A DNA stretch of 64,000 nt, taken from an uncultured Alphaproteobacteria bacterium (GTDB taxonomy: Bacteria > Pseudomonadota > Alphaproteobacteria > HIMB59 > GCA-002718135). The stretch spans positions 56,406-120,405 of the forward strand of contig CACJAV010000003.1 of assembly GCA_902591485.1 (NCBI GenBank), given 5' to 3'. Both the position numbers and the translations under genes were made by a program. A model generated the notes under the pieces. That model made no database searches. It was not told where the DNA came from and was given only the letters and a program-made list of their open reading frames with translations. Of the stretch, positions 10,221 through 19,445 are shown piece after piece. How positions within the stretch are numbered: position 1 is the stretch's first letter; the number at the start of each line of letters is the position of its first letter.

Positions 10221-11316
10221 CTTAAAAGAGATAAATTTTATTAATCAAACACTAAAAGATTTAGTTTTAATTTCTGGTTTATCTGGACATGAAACTAGAG
10301 TGAGAAATTATCTAAATAAACAGCTAAAACAAAATGCGCTTAATACAAAAACTGATGTTCTAGGTAATTTGATTTGCACTCTTCAAGGAGATGACAAATT
10401 ACCATCTATTATTTTATTTGCACATATGGATCAGCTTGGGTTTATAGTAAAAAAAATTGATGAAAATGGATATATCAGAGTTGAAAGAGTAGGAGGAGTC
10501 CCTGAAAAGGCCTTACTTTCTCAAGATGTTGTAATTGTAAATAATAAGCAGGAACTAATTGAAGGTGTAATTGGCAATAAATCTCATCATGCAACTCAGC
10601 AAGAAGAAAAATACAATGTAAATAAGATTAGTGAAATCTATATTGATGCTGGATTTAAAAGTAAAAGAGAAGCTTTAAGAAATGGCATCAATATTGGAAG
10701 TCCTGTCACATACGCTCCTTATTATAAATCTCTTAAAAATAATAATGTTTGTGGTTCCTCAATTGATGACAGAGCCGGTTGTGCAGTTATTTTAAGTGCT
10801 GCTAAATCTTTAAATAAATCTAAAAATAGACCAACTGTGCACATAGTATTTTCAGTGCAAGAAGAATTTAATCTTAGAGGTATACTGCCAGTAGTTAATA
10901 CCCTTAAACCACATATTGCAGTTCAGGTAGATTTAATGTTATCTTCAGACACACCTGATATGATTAATTCAAGTGACGTTCATTTAGGCAAAGGACCTTG
11001 CATTAGTTTGTTTTCTTTTCACGGCAGAGGAACTTTAAATGGCGTTATACCGCATCCTGCAATAGTGGAACTTTTCGAAAAAGTTGCAAAAAATAAAAAT
11101 ATTAATCTTCAAAGAAGTGTAGCCTCAGGTATTTTGACGGATGCTTCATATGTGCAGTTTGCTAATGAAGGTATCGCTACTATTGATGTTGGTTTTCCGA
11201 TGCGTTATTCACATTCTTCCAGAGAAGTATGTAATATAAACGATCTTATTGATTTAAAAAATCTATTAGTTGCTGTTATAAATAAAATTGATAAAAAAAT
11301 TAAACTTACAAGATAG
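10213..11316 (+). CDS. M42-family (glutamyl aminopeptidase-type / SgcX-like) metallohydrolase
   Basis: LFAHMDQLGFIVKKIDENGYIRVERVGG, SSIDDRAGCAVIL, FSVQEEFNLRG metal ligands. Confidence 0.82.
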   Translation: MPSLKEINFINQTLKDLVLISGLSGHETRVRNYLNKQLKQNALNTKTDVLGNLICTLQGDDKLPSIILFAHMDQLGFIVKKIDENGYIRVERVGGVPEKALLSQDVVIVNNKQELIEGVIGNKSHHATQQEEKYNVNKISEIYIDAGFKSKREALRNGINIGSPVTYAPYYKSLKNNNVCGSSIDDRAGCAVILSAAKSLNKSKNRPTVHIVFSVQEEFNLRGILPVVNTLKPHIAVQVDLMLSSDTPDMINSSDVHLGKGPCISLFSFHGRGTLNGVIPHPAIVELFEKVAKNKNINLQRSVASGILTDASYVQFANEGIATIDVGFPMRYSHSSREVCNINDLIDLKNLLVAVINKIDKKIKLTR

Positions 11317-11321
11317 TAGAT

Positions 11322-12824
11322 ATGACAAAAAAACTTTTTCTAGGCATCGATATTGGAACTTACGAGACTAAAGGTGTTTTAGTTGATAGCGTAGGTAACA
11401 TTATTTCTCAAGCTTCAAAAAAACATGAAATGATCGTCCCTCAGAGTGGCTGGGCAGAGCATAGACCAATCGAAGATTGGTGGGGTGATTTTATCTATGT
11501 CTCAAAAAAATTAATTGAGGACTCTAAATGCAATCCAAATGACATTGCTGCTGTTTCTGCAAGTACTATAGGTCCTTGCATGCTTCCACTTGATAAAAAC
11601 GGTGATCCTTTAATGAATGCAGTTTTATATGGTGTAGATACTCGAGCGCATAAGGAAATTGATTTACTCAACTCTTCCATAGGTGAAGAAAAAATCATGC
11701 AATTTAATGGTAATGTTTTAACTTCTCAGCAAGTTGGTCCAAAAATTTTATGGTTAAAAAATAATAGGCCAGAAATTTATTCTAAAACTAATAAAATAGT
11801 AAACGGTACTGGTTTTATTAATTTCAAATTAACTGGTAGGTATACAACAGATCATTTTTCTGCAGCTTTTGTTAGTCCTCTCTATGATATAAATAAACAA
11901 AATTGGAGTGATGAACTAAATGATAATATTGTCGATCTCGAGAAACTTCCTGAACTGGTATGGACTGATGAAATAATTGGAAATATTACTAAAACAGCAT
12001 CAAATGAAACAGGTTTGGCAGAAGGTACTATCGTTACCTCTGGAACTATTGATGCCGCAGCTGAAGCTATAAGTGTTGGAGTAATTGGTAGTGGAGATAT
12101 GATGATGATGTATGGCTCTACGATGTTCTATATATTAGTCACTGACAAAGTTTTATCTGATAAAAGACTTTGGTACTCACCTTGGTTATTCAAAGGAGAG
12201 CACTCATCAATGGGTGGCTTGGCAACAAGTGGGACGTTAACACATTGGTTTAAAAATAATTTTGCACAAGAATTAACGGGTGATGATACTTTTATAAGAC
12301 TAGCTCAAGAAGCAGAAAAATCCCCGCCTGGATCAAAAGGTATTGTATTTCTTCCATATTTTTCTGGTGAGAGGACTCCAATACATGACACAAATGCAAA
12401 AGGTACTTTTTTCGGTTTAGATTTAACTCACAATAGAGCTGATATGTACAGATCAATTTTTGAAGGTATTGCCTATGGAACAAACCATGTAATTGATGTC
12501 TATAAAGAATTAAATGCTATTCCAAAAAATTTATTTAGTGTTGGTGGAGGAACTAAAAATAAAGTTTGGTCTCATACTACTTCAGATGTAATTGGACTAA
12601 ATCAAATTTTAAGAAAAAAAACTATTGGTGCATCTTATGGCGATGCTTTTCTTTCAGCATGTACTGTAGGGGAAATAAAAAAAGATGATATTAACAAATG
12701 GAACGAAGTAGAATATCAAATTGAAGCTAATTTAGATAATCAAGATGTCTACAATAAGGGGTACGAAGTTTTTAGAGAGCTTTATGATAACACCAAGCAT
12801 CTAATGAAAAAATTAAATACTTAA
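11322..12824 (+). CDS. FGGY-family carbohydrate kinase
   Basis: LGIDIGTYETKGVLVD; FSVGGGTKNKVWSHTTSDVIG. Confidence 0.85.
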   Translation: MTKKLFLGIDIGTYETKGVLVDSVGNIISQASKKHEMIVPQSGWAEHRPIEDWWGDFIYVSKKLIEDSKCNPNDIAAVSASTIGPCMLPLDKNGDPLMNAVLYGVDTRAHKEIDLLNSSIGEEKIMQFNGNVLTSQQVGPKILWLKNNRPEIYSKTNKIVNGTGFINFKLTGRYTTDHFSAAFVSPLYDINKQNWSDELNDNIVDLEKLPELVWTDEIIGNITKTASNETGLAEGTIVTSGTIDAAAEAISVGVIGSGDMMMMYGSTMFYILVTDKVLSDKRLWYSPWLFKGEHSSMGGLATSGTLTHWFKNNFAQELTGDDTFIRLAQEAEKSPPGSKGIVFLPYFSGERTPIHDTNAKGTFFGLDLTHNRADMYRSIFEGIAYGTNHVIDVYKELNAIPKNLFSVGGGTKNKVWSHTTSDVIGLNQILRKKTIGASYGDAFLSACTVGEIKKDDINKWNEVEYQIEANLDNQDVYNKGYEVFRELYDNTKHLMKKLNT

Positions 12825-13717
12825 CCTTTAATAGCTCCAGCAGCCATTCCTTTTACAATATATCGCTCTAAGAAAATTGCCACTATAATTAATGGTAAGC
12901 ATAAAGCTGCTGAAATTGCTGCCATATTCCACCATTTAATACTTTGGGATGATATTTGAGAGGCAACCATAACTGGCATTGTTTTAGCATCTGTACTTGT
13001 GATGAGAGCAGCTAGAAAATATTCGTTCCAACATAATATCAAGCACAAGATAAAGGCACTTGCAATCCCAGGTAAAACTATTGGTAAAACAATTTTAAAG
13101 AAACTCATCCATACACTTGCTCCATCTACTAAGGCCGCTTCTTCTAACTCAATAGGTACGGCATTAAATTGATCTCTCATTATCCAAATTACTATTGGTA
13201 AAACTGTTAATGTATAAATTAAAATCATCCCTATATGCGTATCTAATAAATCAAGCTCCCTATAAAGAACCAATACAGGTAAAGCTAAAACTACAGGAGG
13301 TAATATTAATTGCGATAAAAAGAAAAATGAAATGTCAGGATTTCTCATAAAACCAAATTTATAGTTAAATCTACTCAAACCATATGCTGCAAATGAACCA
13401 AGTATAACGGCTAAAGCAGATGCACTTGCAGATATAAAAGCTGTATTAAAAAAACGGGCTAGAAACTCTTCTCTAGGATTAGATTCAACAAATATAGTAT
13501 CTGGGGAAAATCCAAGATTACGCCAACCTTTCCAAGAAGGTTCAAAATCAATCCAAGGAATAAGTAATCCTTGAGTTACGCTTGCGGCAGTTTTAAATGA
13601 AGTAGTTGCTGTCCAATAAATGGGAAACAGGCAAATAAAAGTCCATAGCAAAAGAATTCCATATATTACTATTTTTTCACTTAAGTTATGTCTCATTATG
13701 AAGCTCTCTGTAACCAT
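12821..13717 (-). CDS. Carbohydrate ABC transporter permease (MalG type)
   Basis: EAA loop ELEEAALVDGASVWMSFFKIVLPIVLPG; multiple TM segments. Confidence 0.85.
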   Translation of the reverse strand: MVTESFIMRHNLSEKIVIYGILLLWTFICLFPIYWTATTSFKTAASVTQGLLIPWIDFEPSWKGWRNLGFSPDTIFVESNPREEFLARFFNTAFISASASALAVILGSFAAYGLSRFNYKFGFMRNPDISFFFLSQLILPPVVLALPVLVLYRELDLLDTHIGMILIYTLTVLPIVIWIMRDQFNAVPIELEEAALVDGASVWMSFFKIVLPIVLPGIASAFILCLILCWNEYFLAALITSTDAKTMPVMVASQISSQSIKWWNMAAISAALCLPLIIVAIFLERYIVKGMAAGAIKG

Positions 13718-14814
13718 CTATTAACAAATCGAATTAAAATGGTCATTAGGATGATGATGAAAATTAAATATACAAAAGATAATAATGTACCGTAACCAAC
13801 ATTTGATCTATCCCTATATTCTCTTACGATAAAGCTTGTTACACTATCAGTAGCACCGCCAGGTCCACCAGCTGTGACTATTATAATTATATCTGCAAGT
13901 TTTAATTTAAAGATTATTCGAATAACTAATGTTGTCAAAGATACAGGTAACATTATGGGAAAAATTATATTTTTAAACATCGTCCATTTATTAGCCCCGT
14001 CTACTTTAGCGGCTTCCAGCACTTCTTTTGGTAGTGCTTGAAGGCCTGCTAATAACATAATAATCATAAGTGGAATAAACGTCCAAGCGTCCATACACAT
14101 CATAGTCATTTTTGCAATTACAGGATTGCTAAAAAAAGTTGGTGTATCCCAACCCAACCAACGTGCAAAACTCGCTACTGGGCCAAATCGTTGTTCAAGC
14201 ATAGATTTACCAACCATCCAACTTACCGCAACTGGACTAAGCATTAGAGGGATTAAAAATGCTATTCTAAAAAATTTTCTTCCACGAATTTGTGAATTTA
14301 GTAAAATTGCAAGCAAGAAAGCAATACTAAATTCAACAAGTACTGCAAGCACATAATAAATCATATTTTTGAGAGCGTTCCAGTAATAGGGATCAGAGAT
14401 CATTTGATAAAAGTTATCAAGTCCATTAAATTTTCTTCCATCTACAGAACTTAAGTTCCAGTCTGTAAAAGATATATACAGGCCAAATAACATTGGAAAA
14501 ATTACGATTGAAATTATGAACATTACTGCAGGAAATACAAAAAGATTTCTTTTTCCTCTTTCGCCATAAATCAATACTCTTGAATATCCTATTGCTACTG
14601 CCCAAAGTATATAAGCATAAAGGACTGGTCTCCAATTTGAAAAACCAAAACTGATTCTATCATTTGAATATAAAGTTTGAATAATAGCAATTACAACCAT
14701 CAATAAAAATGATGACCAAACAATAATTTTACCAGCTCGTTTGGTGGATTCACTTACTGTGGAAGGAGCTACAACGTATAATGGATCGCGCTCTATATAT
14801 TTTACTTCACTCAT
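13696..14814 (-). CDS. Carbohydrate ABC transporter permease (MalF type)
   Basis: EVLEAAKVDGANKWTMFKNIIFPIMLP EAA loop; multiple TM segments. Confidence 0.85.
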   Translation of the reverse strand: MSEVKYIERDPLYVVAPSTVSESTKRAGKIIVWSSFLLMVVIAIIQTLYSNDRISFGFSNWRPVLYAYILWAVAIGYSRVLIYGERGKRNLFVFPAVMFIISIVIFPMLFGLYISFTDWNLSSVDGRKFNGLDNFYQMISDPYYWNALKNMIYYVLAVLVEFSIAFLLAILLNSQIRGRKFFRIAFLIPLMLSPVAVSWMVGKSMLEQRFGPVASFARWLGWDTPTFFSNPVIAKMTMMCMDAWTFIPLMIIMLLAGLQALPKEVLEAAKVDGANKWTMFKNIIFPIMLPVSLTTLVIRIIFKLKLADIIIIVTAGGPGGATDSVTSFIVREYRDRSNVGYGTLLSFVYLIFIIILMTILIRFVNRWLQRAS

Positions 14815-14843
14815 TATATAAAAAAGAAATCATAATAAAAAAA

Positions 14844-14869
14844 TCTAGCGACTAAGAATAGTCGCTAGA
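14844..14869 (-). terminator. Intra-operonic hairpin (attenuator/terminator or mRNA-stabilising)
   Basis: Perfect inverted repeat tCTAGCGACTA-agaa-TAGTCGCTAGa; on the minus strand it is followed by TTTTTTT, between the binding-protein and permease genes. Confidence 0.75.
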
Positions 14870-14882
14870 AAAGAAAAGTAAA

Positions 14883-16550
14883 CTACAGTCCTAGTGAACC
14901 TTTATAAAGTTTGATTTGGCTTTCTCTACCAATTTGGTCTGTAATTTTGTCCCAAGCTGCTGCAATATTATCTGCACCAGTTTGTGCATCATATTGACCA
15001 GCAAATATCTTAGACAATTCATCTTCTGCAATACTGTAGTATTGGAAGATACCAGGTATACGTGGCTCAATAGCTGCGTTAGGGTGATTATAAGAGTCAG
15101 CTTCTGAAGCTAAATAATCAGATGCAAAAGCTTCTGTATAACCAGCTCCAACCCACTCATCAACATTAAAGTGACTGTTTCTGTATGGTTGGAATCCTGA
15201 TGGATACATAGACATCCATAATGATAGATCTTTTCCACCAATATGAGCACATGCAGACCATGCAGCTTTATTTTTAGCTGAGTTATCATCAACTGTTTTC
15301 ATACAGTATAATCCCCAACCAATGTATGCCATGTTAGGCGCATAGTTAGGACCACTAGCTAATGTCTCCCATTTACCAGTTTGCCAATTGTAAACATCAT
15401 CAGAACCAGGCAAGATATCAAATCCAACATTACCTTGAATAAGAGATTCATCAGAAGTATTGGCATTTGATCCTACATCTCCCCACCAAGATACCATTGA
15501 ACCAGTACCTGCTAAGAATTGACTAAAGCCTGTAACACCTGGATCAGCATTTATTTGATCAGGTGGTTGAGCACCACTTCTATCTAATACATCTTGAATA
15601 GCTCTAACCCATGCAGGATTATTAACCATTGGTTTCATTGTATCAGGTTCAAATAAGAAAGCTGGACTATTTGGATGTTTTGCATACGCAGTTGCAATAC
15701 TACCTAAGAAATAGAATGCAAATCCACCCCAGCCTTTTTGAACATCTAAGTATCCATAAGCCGGGAACCCAGCATGTTTCTTCCCTTTCAAGAAGTTAGT
15801 AACTTCAGTTACTTTTTGCCAAGTTTTTGGAACTTCCCATTCTCCAGAATGACCTTCTGCTTTCCAAGCTGCAGCCAACTCTTCATTTTCAAAGTAATCA
15901 GTTCTGTAGTTGAAGTTATGGCAGTCACCATCAATTGAGATTCTGTGTGTCACACCATCCCAAGTTCCTGTTGGAGCTTGTAAATAACCAACATAGTCAG
16001 CTAAATCAATTTGATCAGCTACCCAATCAGGCATAGCAGATAGTAATTTCTTACCACCTAAGTCTCCTTCAAATGGAGCTCCAGCTTGTAAGATATCAAA
16101 ATCTACTGTTCCTGTTGCAATAGACTGCTGAAGTCTAGCATTATAATCAGCTTGAGCTAAATCAATCCAATTAATTTTTGCACCAGTGTATTTTTCCCAT
16201 GGTTTTAAAAAACCTCTGTGAAGCATATTGTGAAGGTTTAAACTATCTAAACCCATGAAGTTTAGCTCAACTCCTTTAAACTCTCCTTCTTTCACTCGTT
16301 CTTTTGTTCCGCCTAGACACATCTCACCAACTTTTTGCCAGTCAGCATCTCCAGGTGAACCTGCTCCAACTCCAGGGATTTGTAGAATAGCTTTTCTTAG
16401 TTCCGAGTGACCATCTGCAAATGAACTTGTTGCAATTGATGATAATCCACCACTCATTGCTGCAATAGCTCCAGCTGATGCTGCACCTTTTACAAAGCTA
16501 CGTCTATTTATTCCATGTTTTAGAGCGTAATCATATAGTGATTTTTTCAT
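14883..16550 (-). CDS. Extracellular sugar-binding protein of ABC transporter, Tat-type signal
   Basis: N-terminal NRRSFVKGAASAGAIAAMSGG twin-arginine motif; long solute-binding protein upstream of MalF/G-type permeases; strong SD GGGAGGA. Confidence 0.82.
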   Translation of the reverse strand: MKKSLYDYALKHGINRRSFVKGAASAGAIAAMSGGLSSIATSSFADGHSELRKAILQIPGVGAGSPGDADWQKVGEMCLGGTKERVKEGEFKGVELNFMGLDSLNLHNMLHRGFLKPWEKYTGAKINWIDLAQADYNARLQQSIATGTVDFDILQAGAPFEGDLGGKKLLSAMPDWVADQIDLADYVGYLQAPTGTWDGVTHRISIDGDCHNFNYRTDYFENEELAAAWKAEGHSGEWEVPKTWQKVTEVTNFLKGKKHAGFPAYGYLDVQKGWGGFAFYFLGSIATAYAKHPNSPAFLFEPDTMKPMVNNPAWVRAIQDVLDRSGAQPPDQINADPGVTGFSQFLAGTGSMVSWWGDVGSNANTSDESLIQGNVGFDILPGSDDVYNWQTGKWETLASGPNYAPNMAYIGWGLYCMKTVDDNSAKNKAAWSACAHIGGKDLSLWMSMYPSGFQPYRNSHFNVDEWVGAGYTEAFASDYLASEADSYNHPNAAIEPRIPGIFQYYSIAEDELSKIFAGQYDAQTGADNIAAAWDKITDQIGRESQIKLYKGSLGL

Positions 16551-16621
16551 TATATCCTCCCGATATGAATTATAATACTTAAGTTTTATAAAGATAAGAT
16601 TAGTAAGGCAACAAGAAAAAC

Positions 16622-16645
16622 GTTAAAAAGGTATTTATTTTTAAC
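16622..16645. promoter_or_regulatory. Inverted repeat, possible operator for the divergent sugar-locus promoters
   Basis: GTTAAAAA-ggtattta-TTTTTAAC, 9 nt before the ATG at 16655, in the divergent intergenic region. Confidence 0.35.
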
Positions 16646-16654
16646 AAAAATCAT

Positions 16655-17620
16655 ATGTTTACAAACAAATTTGCTACAAGGCTAAATTCCTTTAAATCTA
16701 ATTGGCACAAGTACGAAAAACCTTCCATTAGGGATTTGATTGATAGAGCATCAAAAGTAGAAGGTTTGACTCATGTTGATCTAAATTATCCTGATCATGG
16801 AGATCCTTCCATTAGGGAAATATCAAATTTTTCAAATGATTGTGGTTTAGCAATCAATGGATTAGCTATGCGATATTATACAAATCCAGCTTTTAAATTA
16901 GGTGCTTTTACCAATCCCAATAAGCTAGTTAGGCAAGAAGCAATTGATTTAACTAAACAGGCGATTGATAAATTAAGAGAAATAGACTCCAATCTTTTGA
17001 CTATTTGGTTAGGTCAAGATGGTTTTGATTACGGTTTTCAAGTAGATTACAAGAAGATTTGGGATGATGAAATAAATGCTATTAGAGAAGTCGCAGAATA
17101 CGATAAAGATTGTTTGATTAGCATTGAATATAAACCAAATGAACCGCGTGCATATTCATTATTAGCAAATTTAGGAACAACACTCTTAGCGATTAAAGAG
17201 ATCAATCTAAATAATATTGGGGTGACTATAGATTTTGCTCATATTTTATATTCTAATGAGCAACCAGCACTTGTTGCAGCTTTAATAGACAAACATTCAA
17301 AAATATTAGGATTACACTTAAATGATGGATACGGCAAAAGAGATGATGGACTAATGGTCGGTTCTGTTCATCAGTTGGCTACCATTGAGTTACTTTATCA
17401 CATCAGCAAATCAAAATATAACGGACCGATATATTTTGATACTTTTCCTGATACTACAAACATGGATCCTGTGAAAGAATGTGAGCTTAATATATCAACT
17501 GTAAAGCAGCATTTTAAATTAGTAGATAAACTAATTAAAAATAATGAATTAAGTAATGCAATTGAAAATCAAGACTCAATCGCTTCACATAAAATTTTTA
17601 ATAGTATTTTATATTCATAA
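16655..17620 (+). CDS. Sugar phosphate isomerase/epimerase (xylose isomerase-like TIM barrel)
   Basis: ISIEYKPNEPRAYSLLAN, NIGVTIDFAHILYSNE, LGLHLNDGYGKRDDGLMVGSVH. Confidence 0.78.
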   Translation: MFTNKFATRLNSFKSNWHKYEKPSIRDLIDRASKVEGLTHVDLNYPDHGDPSIREISNFSNDCGLAINGLAMRYYTNPAFKLGAFTNPNKLVRQEAIDLTKQAIDKLREIDSNLLTIWLGQDGFDYGFQVDYKKIWDDEINAIREVAEYDKDCLISIEYKPNEPRAYSLLANLGTTLLAIKEINLNNIGVTIDFAHILYSNEQPALVAALIDKHSKILGLHLNDGYGKRDDGLMVGSVHQLATIELLYHISKSKYNGPIYFDTFPDTTNMDPVKECELNISTVKQHFKLVDKLIKNNELSNAIENQDSIASHKIFNSILYS

Positions 17621-17621
17621 A

Positions 17622-18467
17622 ATGAAATCAGACTCAATAGTAGTATTGGGAAGTCTTCATTATGATATTTATATTCAATCAAAATCCATTCCTAAAATAG
17701 GAGAGACGGCCTTAGCAGATAATTGGTTTCCAAAATTAGGAGGCAAAGGAGCTAATCAAGCTGTTGCGTTAAGGAAAGAATTTAAAAATGTAAAATTTAT
17801 AAGTGCTATTGGCGATGATATTTTCTCAGAATTTTTATTGAAAAAACTTAATGAGCACAAAGTATCAGCTGATTATATTTCAAAAATAAAAGGGGACTCT
17901 GGTGTAAGTGTCGCAATTTCAAATGAAGCTGGAGATTATAGTGCAGTAGTTGTTTCAGGTGTAAATACAAAAATACCAGAGAAATTTTTGTGCGACAGCA
18001 AATTATGGGAAGGCGTCTCATCGCTAATGATTCAAAATGAAATTAGTGAAGAAATTAATGCATTGGCTGCTCAAGAAGCAAAAAAGAGAAGCATTAAAGT
18101 CTTTTTAAATGCAGCTCCAGCTAAAAATATTGAAAACCTAATCAAGTTTGTAGATATTTTGTTGGTAAATGAAATTGAGGCACAACAGATATCTAATGAT
18201 TATTCAAATAGTTTTGATAGCATTGCAAAAAAATTATCAAAAAAAATATCAAAAGTTATTATAACGCTTGGATCTAAAGGAGTTATTGCGTGTGAGAAAA
18301 ATAGGACTCCTATACATATTCAAGGTCATCATGTAGACGTTAAAAGTGCTCACGGAGCTGGTGATTATTTTGCTGCAAAGTTTATATTAGAATTTTTAAA
18401 AAATAATACTTTTGAAAATGCGATCAGTGTAGCAAATAAAAAAACTGCAGAATTTATTTCAGCATAA
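17622..18467 (+). CDS. PfkB-family carbohydrate kinase (ribokinase-like)
   Basis: GGKGANQAVAL and HGAGDYFAAKF motifs; ATG at 17622 preferred over the longer ORF from 17556. Confidence 0.8.
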   Translation: MKSDSIVVLGSLHYDIYIQSKSIPKIGETALADNWFPKLGGKGANQAVALRKEFKNVKFISAIGDDIFSEFLLKKLNEHKVSADYISKIKGDSGVSVAISNEAGDYSAVVVSGVNTKIPEKFLCDSKLWEGVSSLMIQNEISEEINALAAQEAKKRSIKVFLNAAPAKNIENLIKFVDILLVNEIEAQQISNDYSNSFDSIAKKLSKKISKVIITLGSKGVIACEKNRTPIHIQGHHVDVKSAHGAGDYFAAKFILEFLKNNTFENAISVANKKTAEFISA

Positions 18468-18512
18468 AAGATTATTGTTTTTTTTTAATAAAAATAAAGT
18501 AGGATAATACTA

Positions 18513-19427
18513 ATGAATAATTTATCAATATTAGGTATTTTTGTTGCTGATTTGGCTTTTTTTGGAAAAATTCCAAAAGTTGGAGAAACAATATTAGGAA
18601 AGGAATTTGTTGTTGGTCCGGGTGGGAAAGGATCAAATCAATCTGTTGCTGCTGGAAAAGCCGGAGCCTCCGTCGAGTTTATCACGAAAATTGGCAAAGA
18701 TGATTATGGGAAAATGGCACTCAAAACTTATAAAGAAACTAATGTTGGAACAAAAAATGTTTTTGAAAGTGATGAATATAGTACGGGAGTTGCGGCTATC
18801 TTATTAGATAAAGAGACAGGGCAAAATGCAATTTCAGTAGTTCCAGGAGCAGCAGGAGCTCTTACTATAAAAGATATTGATAATGCTAGAGATACTATCA
18901 CTAATTCATCAATATTTCTTACTCAGTTAGAAGTGCCAATTGATGTAGTTTCACATGCGCTGAAAATTGCAAAAGAAAATAATGTCACTACCATACTAAA
19001 TCCTGCACCTGCAGCAAAGTTAGAAAAAGAAATGTTTCCTTTAGTCGATTATTTTACTCCAAATGAAACCGAAGCTAGCTTTTATATTGATGGTGAAATT
19101 AATACAGTTGATGATGCAAAAAAATATGCACAAAGTATCTTAGATCTTGGTGTTAAAAATGTTTTAATAACATTAGGAGAGAAGGGAGCATATTTTTTCA
19201 ATCAAGATCAGAGCCATTTTGAACCAGCATTAGACATAACAAATCAAGTAGTTGATACATCTGGAGCAGGTGATGCATTTAATGGAGCACTTGCCACTGC
19301 TTTATGTGAGGGCAGACCAATTGTTGAAGCAATTAAGTTTGCTAACTGTTTTGCAGGAATATCTACGACAAGAATTGGTACTGCAAATTCAATGCCCACT
19401 AGAGCAGAGATTGATAAAATGATGTAA
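18513..19427 (+). CDS. Ribokinase / PfkB-family carbohydrate kinase
   Basis: GPGGKGSNQSVAAGKAG and VDTSGAGDAFNGAL motifs. Confidence 0.85.
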   Translation: MNNLSILGIFVADLAFFGKIPKVGETILGKEFVVGPGGKGSNQSVAAGKAGASVEFITKIGKDDYGKMALKTYKETNVGTKNVFESDEYSTGVAAILLDKETGQNAISVVPGAAGALTIKDIDNARDTITNSSIFLTQLEVPIDVVSHALKIAKENNVTTILNPAPAAKLEKEMFPLVDYFTPNETEASFYIDGEINTVDDAKKYAQSILDLGVKNVLITLGEKGAYFFNQDQSHFEPALDITNQVVDTSGAGDAFNGALATALCEGRPIVEAIKFANCFAGISTTRIGTANSMPTRAEIDKMM

Positions 19428-19445
19428 ACAATATATTATAGACCA

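Noticed and set aside
17556-17621. N-terminal extension of the first PfkB kinase
   Set aside because: Overlaps the upstream TIM-barrel coding region; ATG at 17622 gives the canonical kinase N-terminus
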